IMG/VR virus record: IMGVR_UViG_3300030090_005805
Location: 1 to 55,251 of that record
Origin: a virus
DNA: 55,251 bases
Strand: one strand, 5' to 3'
Of the stretch, positions 36,501 through 46,896 are shown piece after piece (position 1 is the stretch's first letter; each line of letters opens with the position of its first letter). The notes beneath the pieces are model-generated. The model was not told where the DNA came from and did not search any database. It was given only the letters and a program-made list of their open reading frames with translations. A program made the position numbers and the translations under genes.

Positions 36501-36929
36501 ATGAAATGGTTATATAAAGGATCAGAAATCAATGAAATTTCTGATCTACCAAACAATGCCTTCGGCTTTGTTTATCAAACAACTCACTTACCTACAAATA
36601 AAAAATACATTGGTAAAAAGTCTTTAATGTATAATTTAAAGAAAAAATTAGGTAAAAAAGAAAAAGCACTTTGGGAAGGTAAAGGTCGCCCACCTGTATA
36701 TAAGAGGGTACTTAAAGAAAGTGATTGGAAAAATTACTATGGTTCACATGGTTTTATTAAAGAAGCAAACGAAGAAGACTTAAAAAGAGAAATTTTAGAA
36801 ATTGCTTACCATAAAAAAGAATTAACTTATCTTGAATGTAAATATCAGTTCACACTTGGTGTGCTTGAAAGTAGGTCTTACCTTAATGACAATATTCTCG
36901 GTAAATTTTTCGATAAAGATTTTGTTTAG
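36501..36929 (+). CDS. SegE-like GIY-YIG endonuclease
   Basis: A 142-residue protein with a GIY-YIG-type core: GFVYQTT (22-28) and KYIGKKS (35-41) supply the two strands, and later Arg, Glu and aromatic residues complete the fold. The layout is that of SegE-family phage nucleases, which cut DNA and can spread as homing elements. It lies between a tagged gene and the primase, 12 bases downstream of the former. Residues ESDWKNYYGSHGF are typical of the family. Confidence 0.75.
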   Translation: MKWLYKGSEINEISDLPNNAFGFVYQTTHLPTNKKYIGKKSLMYNLKKKLGKKEKALWEGKGRPPVYKRVLKESDWKNYYGSHGFIKEANEEDLKREILEIAYHKKELTYLECKYQFTLGVLESRSYLNDNILGKFFDKDFV

Positions 36930-36955
36930 TTACTTATTTTTCATACAATAATAGT

Positions 36956-37876
36956 ATGAAGGAAGATCTTTTAAAACAACTATTAGAATCTGTATTAGGT
37001 AGAAGTAAATCAGCTAGAGGAGGTGATGAAGCTGTATTTACTTGTCCTAGTTGTAATCATCATAAAAAGAAACTTACATTTAATTTACAATCACAAAAAT
37101 TTCAATGTTGGGTTTGTGGTTATAAAGGTCATAGAGCTTATCAATTACTTAAAAAAGCTAAAGCTCCGGGATCTACTTATTCAACTTTAAAAGAAATAGA
37201 CAGTCAATATAATTTTAAACAACAAATAGTTAAAAAACAAGAATTAACCTTTAATTTACCTGAAGGTGTTCAACCTTTAATTTCTTCATCTGCTGTATTA
37301 TCAAGACATGCTTTACATTATTTAGATCAAAGAGGTATATCACAACAAGATATAGTTAAATATGATATACATTATAGTGAACAGGGTGATTTAAAAAATA
37401 TGGTAGTAATCCCTTCATATGATGCAAATGGTATACTTAATTATTATGTAGGTAGATCATTTGATAAAAACGCATATATTAAACATAAATTAGCTCCTAC
37501 AACAAAGGATATAGTTGGTTTTGAAATGTATATAAACTGGGATTTACCGTTAATTTTATGTGAAGGAGTATTCGATGCAATGACAATTAAACGTAATGCT
37601 ATACCTTTATTTGGTAAAAAAATATCATCATCATTAATGAAAAAAATTATTAAAAGTAATGTTAAAAAAATATATCTTGCTTTAGATGATGATGCTTTAA
37701 AGGATGCCCTTAAACATGCTGAAACATTTATAGGTTATGGAAAACGTATTTATTTTATAGAAATGCAAGGTAAAGATCCTAACGAATTAGGATTTAATAA
37801 ATTTACAAAATTACTACATAAAGCTACAGAACTTACTACTTCAAGTTTAATGAAAAAAAGAATGGCCTTATTGTAG
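36956..37876 (+). CDS. T4 gp61-like DNA primase
   Basis: It makes RNA primers for lagging-strand synthesis. An N-terminal zinc ribbon (Cys30-x2-Cys33 and Cys51-x2-Cys54) is followed by a TOPRIM core with LILCEGVFDAMTI and YLALDDDA. At 306 residues it is somewhat shorter than T4 gp61 (342). No helicase gene is adjacent in this window. A 26-base A/T-rich gap precedes it. Confidence 0.88.
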   Translation: MKEDLLKQLLESVLGRSKSARGGDEAVFTCPSCNHHKKKLTFNLQSQKFQCWVCGYKGHRAYQLLKKAKAPGSTYSTLKEIDSQYNFKQQIVKKQELTFNLPEGVQPLISSSAVLSRHALHYLDQRGISQQDIVKYDIHYSEQGDLKNMVVIPSYDANGILNYYVGRSFDKNAYIKHKLAPTTKDIVGFEMYINWDLPLILCEGVFDAMTIKRNAIPLFGKKISSSLMKKIIKSNVKKIYLALDDDALKDALKHAETFIGYGKRIYFIEMQGKDPNELGFNKFTKLLHKATELTTSSLMKKRMALL

Positions 37877-37881
37877 TTTTT

Positions 37882-37893
37882 TATATTTATAAC
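37882..37893 (+). promoter_or_regulatory. Putative late promoter motif
   Basis: TATATTTATAAC lies 28 bases before the start codon at 37910 in the gap after the primase gene. It should drive the polyprotein and perhaps the Cys-rich group. Confidence 0.5.
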
Positions 37894-37909
37894 AAAAACT
37901 AACCATTAA

Positions 37910-40900
37910 ATGGAAAAAATTGCAATTTTACCTGGAGGGTTTAAACCTCCCCATGCTGGTCATTACAATATGGCTAAATGGTTAGCTAATAATACTGACG
38001 CAGATACAATAGTAGTTAAAATAGGATCAGGAGTAAGAGACGGAATTACAAGAGAAATATCCCTTAAATTATGGAATTTGTATAGAACTTCAGATCCTGA
38101 TGATACTAGTATTTCAATTTTACCTTCAGAATCTCCTTCTCCCGTAAGAGATGTTTACGATTTTATAGAACAAGAAGCTCCTGAAGGATCTACTGTTTAT
38201 TTAGGAATGGGAGAAAAAGATATAGATGATCAAAGATTTAAAAATATAGGAAAATTTGCGGATCCTAAAAATATAAAATTTGAAACTGTATTAGTACCTC
38301 CACAAGCAGGAGGAGTTTCAGGTACTGAAATGAGGAGTTTTATAAAAAATAATGATAAAAAAAGCTTTCAAAAATATTTACCTGACCATTTAACATCTGA
38401 TCAAGAAGAAGAAGCATGGGATATAGTAACTTCTATAAATGAAGATTTATATGACCCAAATGATCATTATAGAGATTTTGCAAAAACAAATGATCCTAAT
38501 CCTAAAAAACCAATATCACCTTCTTACAAATACCATAGAGCAGGAGTGTATGGAAGAATGTATGAGCAACAAGGAGGAAAAACTTTAAGAGTATATGATT
38601 TTGATGATACTTTAGCTATTACTAGAGGGGCTAACATAAAAGTAAAACATGAAGATGGTACTATTGATACTTTAGATCCTGCTGAATTTGCTGTTTATCA
38701 AGAACAACCAGGAGATAAATTTGATTTTACTGAATTTGATAGTGTAATTAAAGAAGCTACCCCTATTCAACACATAGTAGACATGTTAAAAAAAGATGTC
38801 AATGATGCTAGTGTAGATAAAGTAACAATTTTAACAGCTCGTTTATTAGCTTATCCTGTTAAAAGATATTTAAGAGAAGAATTAGGATTAGATGTTTACG
38901 TTGTAGCTGTAGGATCTTCAGACCCCTTAGATAAAGCTACTTGGATAGAAGACCATATTCTTAAAGGGTATAATGATATAATGTTTATTGATGATTCTGA
39001 ACCAAATAGAAAAGCAGTAAGTAAATTAAAAGATATCCATTCTGATATAAAATTAGATGTTTTTCATCCTCATGAACTTAATGAAGAAATGTATGGGATG
39101 ATGACTAAGCGAGAAAAAGCTAGACATAAAAGAAAACTAAAAAAAATAAAAAAAGATCTTAAAAGACTTGATAAAAAAAATAGATATTATGAAGTACCTA
39201 AAAGTTGGAGAGGATCACTTACAAGAAAATATAAAAGAAAAAGAAGAAGAAAAAGAAGAAAAAGAAGAAAAATGAATGAAAATGCTACTGCCTCAATAAA
39301 AGGTCAATTTATACCTTTAGAGGTAATGGATACTCCTGAATTACAAGTACAAGGAATGATGGGAAGAGATAAATTAGAAGGGGGTATGGTTTTTCCTTAT
39401 GATGGGATAGATAAAAGAACTTTTCATACCCAAAATTGTAAAATTCCTTTAGATATAATTTTTATAGCAGATAATGAAGTTACTAAAATATTTCATGATT
39501 GCCCTCCTTGTCAAGAAAAACAATGTCCTAAATATTCAGGAAGAGCAGATAATGTTTTAGAATTGCCTGGAGGTTATTGTGAAGAAAATAATATAAATGT
39601 AGGAGATCAAATAGGACTTAATACTTATAATTTACCTAAACCTTTATCTGAACAAAAAGAATATAGACCTTTTAAAGATAAACTTATACAAAGATATGTA
39701 AAAGCTTGTAATTGTAAAGTTTTAGATAAATTTGGAAATTGTCCTAGAGACTTTTTTCCTTATTGGCTTAATTGTACTATTGATGGAGGTACTCCTAAAG
39801 TAGGAGATACTTTCATTTATCCTATAAATAATCATAAAGTAAAAGTACATAAAGTACAAATGGGTTTTGATGCTCCGGTTGCCGTAACAGATGTAGAAAG
39901 TACTAATTGTGGTGTAGGACCTATAAGTGAAGCTGACCCTAAAAAAGGAACAGGTAAAAAACCTAAAGGATCAGGAAGAAGATTATATACAGACGAAAAT
40001 CCTAAAGATACAGTTAAAGTAAAATTTTCAACAAGACAAGATATAGTAGACACTTTAAATAAAAAATCTTTTAAAAGCAAACCACATAAACGTCAATCTC
40101 AAATTATAAATTTAATTCATCAAAGGGTAAGAGCTGCTTTAAGTAGAACAAAAGATCCACAAAAGAAAAAAAGTTTAAAATCAGCTTTTGAATATATTAA
40201 AAAACGTAAAGAAGCTTCTAAGAAAAAAACACAACGAATGAAAAAAGAAAATGTGTTTACTAAAGGATGGTGGAAAGATACCTTAAATGAAATATTGTTA
40301 AAAGAGGGAGGAGCAGCAGGACATATGGCACATCCTTTTAATTTACCAGATGTTAATTCAGGTAGTGATTTAAAGGATATATTTAATAAATCAGCAGAAT
40401 CTCTTCAAAATAATCCAGGTTCAGTAAAAATAGATGGAGTAAATAGTTCTATTCGTTTAATAGATTTAGATGGTGAAAAACAATTTGTGATGGATAGAGG
40501 TTCTAAAAAAGAACTTGATATAAAAGGTATTACTAAAGATGATTTATTAGATAGGTTTGGAGATGGACATGGAATGGTTAAAATAGGAGGAGAAGTATTG
40601 GATATGTTTAATAATGCATTACCTTCTATAAAAAATGATTTAGAAAAATTAGGAGTTTATGATGATCCTAATATATTATTTAACATGGAATATGTTAGTG
40701 GAAAAACTAATGTACAAGATTATGGTTCTAATTTTATAGCAATACATGGTTTAAATAAAATAGAAAGTAAAGAAGTAGAGGGTAAAAGAGGACCTTTAAT
40801 TAAAAGAGTATCTTCTGAAGTGTCTTATGATAAGTCCGCTTTACAATCACTTTTAGATAATTTAGCACCAACAGCTAAAGAACAAGGATTTGAAGTGTAT

Positions 40901-41359
40901 GGTTCTGTACCTACAGAAATGAGTAAAAAACCTAATTTTTCATCAGCACTTTCTCAAAATTATACAATAGTGTCTAATGAAGGAGAAAAAACACAAACAT
41001 TAGATCAATGGTTAAATGAATTAAATAACATTCCTGAAGAAGATTTTATATTTATGAATGTAGACAACTCTAAAAAGAAAGTTGGGGCTGTCTCTAAATT
41101 AGTATATACTACACTCCTTAAAGGAGATAACATAGATGAGTTGTTTGAATCTGAAGAAGATAAACAAAAAGCTATTGAAGGTTTTACAACTTATCTTGCA
41201 ACTGAAAAATTAGGTGATGAAGTACTTAAAGTATTAAATTCACCTATGGGTTCAGTTGATAACCATGAAGGAGTAGTAATAAGAGATGAAAATATAGCAA
41301 ATGTACCATTTAAAATTACAGGTAAATTTATTTTAGGTGGGATGGCCTCAGATTTTTAA
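37910..41359 (+). CDS. Multi-domain probable polyprotein: NTase, HAD, DUF192, ligase-like
   Basis: A 1149-residue fusion. Residues 1-219: HxGH nucleotidylyltransferase, NMNAT-like (GGFKPPHAGHY with His15 and His18; GVSGTEMR 135-142). 220-457: HAD phosphatase (DFDDT 230-234, then LTAR and FIDDSEPN). 458-581: DUF192-type domain (MGRDKLEGGMVF). 582-674: a Cys-containing segment. 675-799: a basic segment resembling DUF5872 (GSGRRLYTDENP). 800-1149: ligase-like nucleotidyltransferase (KIDG with Lys840, FNMEY Glu927, EGVVIR from Glu1120, FKITGKF), starting GGAAGHMAHPF as in DUF6267 phage proteins. Each boundary has h-x-E: MYE219, MNE457, LSE581, ISE674, LKE799. Cleavage there by a gp21-type protease would free six proteins; this is inference. 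Confidence 0.78.
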   Translation: MEKIAILPGGFKPPHAGHYNMAKWLANNTDADTIVVKIGSGVRDGITREISLKLWNLYRTSDPDDTSISILPSESPSPVRDVYDFIEQEAPEGSTVYLGMGEKDIDDQRFKNIGKFADPKNIKFETVLVPPQAGGVSGTEMRSFIKNNDKKSFQKYLPDHLTSDQEEEAWDIVTSINEDLYDPNDHYRDFAKTNDPNPKKPISPSYKYHRAGVYGRMYEQQGGKTLRVYDFDDTLAITRGANIKVKHEDGTIDTLDPAEFAVYQEQPGDKFDFTEFDSVIKEATPIQHIVDMLKKDVNDASVDKVTILTARLLAYPVKRYLREELGLDVYVVAVGSSDPLDKATWIEDHILKGYNDIMFIDDSEPNRKAVSKLKDIHSDIKLDVFHPHELNEEMYGMMTKREKARHKRKLKKIKKDLKRLDKKNRYYEVPKSWRGSLTRKYKRKRRRKRRKRRKMNENATASIKGQFIPLEVMDTPELQVQGMMGRDKLEGGMVFPYDGIDKRTFHTQNCKIPLDIIFIADNEVTKIFHDCPPCQEKQCPKYSGRADNVLELPGGYCEENNINVGDQIGLNTYNLPKPLSEQKEYRPFKDKLIQRYVKACNCKVLDKFGNCPRDFFPYWLNCTIDGGTPKVGDTFIYPINNHKVKVHKVQMGFDAPVAVTDVESTNCGVGPISEADPKKGTGKKPKGSGRRLYTDENPKDTVKVKFSTRQDIVDTLNKKSFKSKPHKRQSQIINLIHQRVRAALSRTKDPQKKKSLKSAFEYIKKRKEASKKKTQRMKKENVFTKGWWKDTLNEILLKEGGAAGHMAHPFNLPDVNSGSDLKDIFNKSAESLQNNPGSVKIDGVNSSIRLIDLDGEKQFVMDRGSKKELDIKGITKDDLLDRFGDGHGMVKIGGEVLDMFNNALPSIKNDLEKLGVYDDPNILFNMEYVSGKTNVQDYGSNFIAIHGLNKIESKEVEGKRGPLIKRVSSEVSYDKSALQSLLDNLAPTAKEQGFEVYGSVPTEMSKKPNFSSALSQNYTIVSNEGEKTQTLDQWLNELNNIPEEDFIFMNVDNSKKKVGAVSKLVYTTLLKGDNIDELFESEEDKQKAIEGFTTYLATEKLGDEVLKVLNSPMGSVDNHEGVVIRDENIANVPFKITGKFILGGMASDF

Positions 41360-41362
41360 AAT

Positions 41363-44300
41363 ATGAAAAAAACAATTTTACGTAGAATTAGACAAAAAGC
41401 ACATAAGTTACTAAAAGAACAAAAAATATTTGATCAAGAATATTTTAGTAATATATTAAAACCACCAACAAGTCCTTTTGACTTAGTATCAAAAATACCA
41501 AAACCTGATAAAGATCAACCATATCCTTTTGGAAATGGAATAGCAGTCCAATGTAAAAATCAACAACCTGCCTTTGAATTATTTTATGTAGTTTGTCAAG
41601 ATGGTGGAGATCTTGGACCTCAATGTGAATGTGAACAATATGAAGTAACTGCTGATTGGATTTGTTGTGATGGTGTTGACAGTTTTACAAATCCTGGATT
41701 TGTCCCTTATCCAGGTCAATCATATGCAGGTGATGATAGTCTTTATTGTATGGCAGCACCTGGTACTCCAAATACTTTTGAAAATTATAAAGAAGCTCTT
41801 TTACAAAATGCTTGGATAATAAATATTAATTTTAGTAATTGGATAGCAGATGGTTTGCTTAATTTTCAAAGTGGACCTGGAGACATACCTGTTGTAGGAA
41901 CAGGTTATTTATCTGAAGAATGTCCTGGATGTATGATAACACAACCTGCACCTCTTTCAGGTAATAATTTAGACATAGCAAATCAACAAAATATGCCTGA
42001 TAATTTATCAATGGTACATGATGGTTCATGTGTGTTTGAATGGTGTAATACTCCAGAAGCAGACAATTATTTTTGTAATTCTGAATTAGCCTCAGAAGAT
42101 ATAGCAGGAATAAATATTAGTTTTAGTGATTGGTGTGTTCCTAATGAAGATGGAATTTTAGTTCTTGATACTGCTATAGGAATTGTACAAGAAGGAGAAC
42201 TAACTGAATGTTATGTTGGTGGTTGTACAGATAATGGAACCTTAACTGCTGAAGTTTGGGCTGCAGAATATGCAGGAACAACTCAAACATTAGGAGATGG
42301 TACTGGTGTATTACCAGATGAATATCCAGGAATGCCTGGAGCTGATAACTATGATCCTTTAGCTACTGTAGATGATGGTTCATGTATATATGATGGAGAT
42401 GAAGATGGAGTTTTCTCATTTGATGAAGTAGATGGCTGTACAGATCCTTCAGCTTTTAATTATAATGAAAATGCATCTGAAGATGATGGTACATGTGTAC
42501 CTATAATTTATGGTTGTACAGATTCATTAGCTTTTAACTTTGATGAAGAAGCTAATACTTTATGTGAAGATCCTCCAAATCAAATTAATATAGACCTAAA
42601 TGGTAATGAAGAAGAATGTATAGAATGTATAGAAAATTTAGGTGGTTGTACAGATAATAGTGCAACTAACTATAACCCTGATGCTACTTTTGATGATGAT
42701 TCATGTTGTTATAATCCAGGTTGTACAGATGTAAATGCTTGTAATTATAGTGAAGCTGCTTGTTTTGATGATGGTTCTTGTGAATATGAATCATGTTTAG
42801 GTTGTACAATAATTGGATTTAATGGTGATGCTTCAGGTATAGGTGCTTATAGTGCTGCTAACAGTACAACATTAAGTGTACCTACTATAGATTATTGTGT
42901 TTATAGTGGTTGTTTAAATAGTGAACAAAATGAAGATGGGTCATATGTTTATGAAAATTATGTTTGTAATGGAGATTATGCTCAATTTTTGTGTACATCT
43001 ATTGATATTGATGGTGATGGAGCTCCAGATTTAGGGGTCCCAATGAGTCAAGAAAGTATAGATCAATATGGTCTTAGTATGGAACCTATAGGTATTTTTG
43101 TTGATAAAGGAACTTGTCAATTAGCTCCTGTATTAGGATGTACAAATCCTGATGCTGAAAATTTTAATCCTGATGCAACTGAAGATGATGGTTCATGTGA
43201 ATTTATTCTAGGATGTATGGAAAATACAACAGCTGATTGGAGTTTAGAACCTAATGGATTTATAGTAACTAACTACCAACCAGATGCAACTCAAAATTTT
43301 GGCTGTAATTACGTTGTTTGTTTAGATGGAAATGCTGACAACTATGTATGTGATGCAGAAGATGGTGTACCATATCTATGTTTACAAAATACAGGAGACC
43401 CTAATCAAGATTTAGATGATGACTTTATAGATAGTATAGGTGCTACTATTGAAGATTGTAATTATAATGATCAAAATATATTTGATGCTTCAGGTACAAA
43501 TACTTGTTGTTTTAACATTATTCCAGGATGTATGCAAGGAGGAAATACTATTACTAACCCAGGAAATCTTACAGCTGACAATTATGATCCAAATGCTAAC
43601 GTAGAATGTGTTGATCCTCCAAACCAAGAAGATAATGACACAGGCCTTCCTTGTGAACCTTGTATATTTTCAGGATGCCCAGATCCAACAGCATGTAATA
43701 GTATAGTAGGTAATAATATGTTTGGTCTGTTAGGTTATGAAGCATGGGTATATAATGATGATGGTTCATGTGAATATCCTGACACTTGTAATGATTGTGA
43801 TGGAAATTACTTAACTGATGGATGTACTGATGAAGCAGCATGTAACTATGATCCAACAGCAGAATGTGGACCTAATGATCAACTTTGTGATTATGGTTGC
43901 TATGGTTGTACAGATGAAGCTGCTGCTAATTATGATCAACTAGCTACTATGGATGATGGTAGTTGTGAGTATGATGAAATGTGTTGGGATATAACAATAA
44001 CACAATGTAATGCAGCTTATTTATCATTTGCTTATCAAATTGCTGAACTAGAAGGAACTAGAGCTCCTGGTGGTCCTGATATGTGGACAAATGTAACACT
44101 TAGATGTGTGTCTATAGGATACCCATCAGCTGCAACTGAAATTGGACCTAATGCTCCTGATGGAGAATTTGGAGGTAACCCACCTTTTGTAGATGGAACA
44201 AGCCCTAATGGTTTAGGAGAATATGTTGTTTATGAAGGTTTTACAGCACAAATGGAAGGAGGACCTGGAGATGATTTAGGAATACCTTACGTACCAGCAG

Positions 44301-45055
44301 CTGTATGTCCTACTGATGCTTTACCTTTAGGTGCTAGTTTAATGAATTTTAATTGGACACAATTTGATCCTAATGATTATGGTAATATAGGTCAAGGTGG
44401 TTGTTGTGTACCTGCATTAGTACATGTAGATTCTGCAGGACATCCTAATGTTTATACAAATGCAGGTACATTGTCTGCAGGTACTAATTTTGGTGAACTT
44501 GTTCCTAATACAACTGGTCTTTCACAAGCAACAGCTGTTTGTAATACTGAATCACCTTGTGCAATTGAGGTAGGTCCTAATAGTAACTATTATTGTAATG
44601 GAAATCCAACAACTACTATAGATTTTGATGAGGATGATTTTGAGCCAGATGATGATATAATATATAACCCACCTATTGATGAAGGATTAGTAAATGAACA
44701 AGCTGACATTCCAACAGGTCTTGGAGTATATGTTGATTATGGAGAACCTTATAGAGATGTACAATGGGGTCAGGATCCTGACGCAATTTGGAGAGTTACT
44801 AGCGTATCAGAACCTTATTCATCTACAGGAGAAGTACTTTATTTACCTACATCAACTGATGATGAATGTTATGAATACTCAATGAATGGACCATTTATGC
44901 AAGATGGTCAACCAGAGACAAGAGTTACAAGTACTAGTGATAAATTTACAAATCCAAATAGATCTGTAAATCGCCCTATTAATAGAGATGTTCAAAGAAC
45001 AATTAATGAAAGTAAAAGATTAAGAAAAGCTATTAAAAAAATATTTAAAAAATAA
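41363..45055 (+). CDS. Tagged Cys-rich GCTD-repeat protein, 1230 aa
   Basis: It begins with the tag MKKTILRRIRQKAHKLLKEQ (cut expected after Glu19) and has no signal peptide, unlike the T9SS protein at 6853. About 11 repeats of the form GCTDP..FNYN..ASEDDGTC lie between about 285 and 870, mixed with other Cys-rich segments. The end is basic and helical (SKRLRKAIKKIFKK). It probably travels with the virion instead of being secreted. The repeats look captured from a host gene and reused. Confidence 0.75.
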   Translation: MKKTILRRIRQKAHKLLKEQKIFDQEYFSNILKPPTSPFDLVSKIPKPDKDQPYPFGNGIAVQCKNQQPAFELFYVVCQDGGDLGPQCECEQYEVTADWICCDGVDSFTNPGFVPYPGQSYAGDDSLYCMAAPGTPNTFENYKEALLQNAWIININFSNWIADGLLNFQSGPGDIPVVGTGYLSEECPGCMITQPAPLSGNNLDIANQQNMPDNLSMVHDGSCVFEWCNTPEADNYFCNSELASEDIAGINISFSDWCVPNEDGILVLDTAIGIVQEGELTECYVGGCTDNGTLTAEVWAAEYAGTTQTLGDGTGVLPDEYPGMPGADNYDPLATVDDGSCIYDGDEDGVFSFDEVDGCTDPSAFNYNENASEDDGTCVPIIYGCTDSLAFNFDEEANTLCEDPPNQINIDLNGNEEECIECIENLGGCTDNSATNYNPDATFDDDSCCYNPGCTDVNACNYSEAACFDDGSCEYESCLGCTIIGFNGDASGIGAYSAANSTTLSVPTIDYCVYSGCLNSEQNEDGSYVYENYVCNGDYAQFLCTSIDIDGDGAPDLGVPMSQESIDQYGLSMEPIGIFVDKGTCQLAPVLGCTNPDAENFNPDATEDDGSCEFILGCMENTTADWSLEPNGFIVTNYQPDATQNFGCNYVVCLDGNADNYVCDAEDGVPYLCLQNTGDPNQDLDDDFIDSIGATIEDCNYNDQNIFDASGTNTCCFNIIPGCMQGGNTITNPGNLTADNYDPNANVECVDPPNQEDNDTGLPCEPCIFSGCPDPTACNSIVGNNMFGLLGYEAWVYNDDGSCEYPDTCNDCDGNYLTDGCTDEAACNYDPTAECGPNDQLCDYGCYGCTDEAAANYDQLATMDDGSCEYDEMCWDITITQCNAAYLSFAYQIAELEGTRAPGGPDMWTNVTLRCVSIGYPSAATEIGPNAPDGEFGGNPPFVDGTSPNGLGEYVVYEGFTAQMEGGPGDDLGIPYVPAAVCPTDALPLGASLMNFNWTQFDPNDYGNIGQGGCCVPALVHVDSAGHPNVYTNAGTLSAGTNFGELVPNTTGLSQATAVCNTESPCAIEVGPNSNYYCNGNPTTTIDFDEDDFEPDDDIIYNPPIDEGLVNEQADIPTGLGVYVDYGEPYRDVQWGQDPDAIWRVTSVSEPYSSTGEVLYLPTSTDDECYEYSMNGPFMQDGQPETRVTSTSDKFTNPNRSVNRPINRDVQRTINESKRLRKAIKKIFKK

Positions 45056-45058
45056 GTT

Positions 45059-45634
45059 ATGTTAAAAAAAGAGTTTAAACGTAGAGATGTAGAAAGAATG
45101 AGAAACCTAATTAAAGGTGATGTTGGTTCTTCATCTGAAACTCAAATTGGTTACAATAAAAAAAGAATTGAATATAAAGAAGGAGACATTTGGACAGAAG
45201 GAAGAAAAACATGGACTATAAAAAATGGAATAAAAAAAACTGTATCAAAATTAAGTTCAATAAGAAAAGAAATATTTACTCCCTTATGTTGTCCTAAATG
45301 TAGTAAAGTAATAAAACATCCTTTAGACAAGAGTAATTATAAAGTTCATAAAAAATGTCATGATTGTGTTATAGAATTTGAACATAAACTTAGAATAAAA
45401 GGTAAATATGATGATTATATAAAAAAATTAAAAACTAAAAATGCTCTTGACATAATTAATGAAACAGAAGCATATTTATTAGATATGGTTAACACATCTA
45501 ATGAAGGGTATGTTTCTGAAGATGGTGTAGTTGAAAAATGGGTAGGAGGTATTAATAAAAAAGAATTTACTAAAAAAATAAAAGATATTACCAAAGCACG
45601 TAAAGAATACGTAGAAAAAGAATCAAATGGATAA
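45059..45634 (+). CDS. Zinc-finger phage protein, 191 aa
   Basis: An N-terminal region rich in Lys and Arg and a cluster CCPKCSKVIKH..(about residues 77-87) followed by KKCHDCVIEFE form a likely zinc-binding fold with about five cysteines and two histidines. No enzyme motif is visible. It is 3 bases after the repeat gene and overlaps the next gene by 8 bases, so it is in the same operon. Confidence 0.65.
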   Translation: MLKKEFKRRDVERMRNLIKGDVGSSSETQIGYNKKRIEYKEGDIWTEGRKTWTIKNGIKKTVSKLSSIRKEIFTPLCCPKCSKVIKHPLDKSNYKVHKKCHDCVIEFEHKLRIKGKYDDYIKKLKTKNALDIINETEAYLLDMVNTSNEGYVSEDGVVEKWVGGINKKEFTKKIKDITKARKEYVEKESNG

Positions 45635-46895
45635 GTTAAAAGAATATATTATAGAACTTATACAAGAATATACAGGTACTGGAGCTGGTGGAGGAAACGC
45701 TACTGATGGTAATGATATAACTTCTCCTAGACCTTTTGCAGATGATATGTCTGAAATAGAAAATTATATCTTTAAAAACGTTTATGGAGGAGAAGGAGGA
45801 CATTATAGAAAAGATCAATATAATGGAAACTACCCTAACAGACATAAAACAACTATGTTTGAAAATGAAGATCAAGTAAGAGAATACATAAGAAATGAAA
45901 TAAGAAGTTATTATGGGGTACATGATACTTATGGAGCAAGTCCCCGTCAAAAAAGAAATTTAAGTGGATTTATAGGGGTACAAGAACAAATGGATCCTGG
46001 TAAACAAGCAGAATTTACAAGAAGAAAAATAGATCTTCAAAAAGATTTAGCACAAGTTGATATAGAAATGACTAGAGAACAATTAAAAGCTATTAGTGCA
46101 CAAACACAACAAGCAACAAGTCAAATATCTCAACAAATTGCCCAAACAGAACAACAATTACAAGATGCAATTCAACAAAAAAGAGATCAAACAAAACAAA
46201 TAATAGATGTAGAAAGAGAAATATCTGACTTAGAAGAAGATGAAGAAATTACACCAGATTTAAAAAAGAAAAGAAGAGAAGAATTAGATAAAGAATTATC
46301 AACAGCAAGAGGCTCTCTTGAAGGAGTTAAAGACCAAATTATACAATTTAAAAAAACAAAAGATCAACTATTCGGTCAACAAGCTCAAAATTCAGCTAAT
46401 GCTTCTCAACAAGTAAAACAAATTAGGGACCAAATAAGACAACAAACTAAAGCCATGAATTCAATAGGAAAAACACAACCAGGACAAACAATGCGAGAAT
46501 ATTTTAAAGATACCCAAAGTAACTTAATGGAAAGAATGGATTCTTATAGAAAAGAAGCTAAAAGAAACATTCTTATGGAAGGAGTTATGAAAACATTTTT
46601 TGAAATGTTTGATAATGGTATGACAAATGAAGAAATAATTCAAGATTATGCTTCAAAAGGAACCCAAGTTCCTGAAACTTTTGTAGGTACTGCTAGAAAA
46701 CAGTATGAAACTTATAAAAAGATGAAATTAGAACTAGACATGAGTGAAAAAGAATTTAAAAATTCAGCTAAAGAAATAGTAAATAATCCTGAAATGATGG
46801 AACGAGACTCAGAAGAAAAACAATTAGCTTCAGGGCTTTTTAAAGAAGAAATATTAAAAAAACAAATAATAAAAGAACTTAATAAAATAAAATAA
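45627..46895 (+). CDS. Tagged coiled-coil protein, 422 aa
   Basis: It starts MDKLKEYIIELIQEYTGTGA, a tag-like helix with IQE at Glu14. A Gly-rich region follows, then a long Gln/Lys/Glu-rich coiled coil (about 135-300) and a helical C-terminal domain. It may form a rod or scaffold. The 8-base overlap with the zinc-finger gene implies coupled translation. Confidence 0.65.
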   Translation: MDKLKEYIIELIQEYTGTGAGGGNATDGNDITSPRPFADDMSEIENYIFKNVYGGEGGHYRKDQYNGNYPNRHKTTMFENEDQVREYIRNEIRSYYGVHDTYGASPRQKRNLSGFIGVQEQMDPGKQAEFTRRKIDLQKDLAQVDIEMTREQLKAISAQTQQATSQISQQIAQTEQQLQDAIQQKRDQTKQIIDVEREISDLEEDEEITPDLKKKRREELDKELSTARGSLEGVKDQIIQFKKTKDQLFGQQAQNSANASQQVKQIRDQIRQQTKAMNSIGKTQPGQTMREYFKDTQSNLMERMDSYRKEAKRNILMEGVMKTFFEMFDNGMTNEEIIQDYASKGTQVPETFVGTARKQYETYKKMKLELDMSEKEFKNSAKEIVNNPEMMERDSEEKQLASGLFKEEILKKQIIKELNKIK

Positions 46896-46896
46896 G

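Noticed and set aside
44694-44885. Small plus-strand frame inside the large Cys-rich gene
   Set aside because: It is a shadow of the 1230-residue frame and has no own motif or leader.
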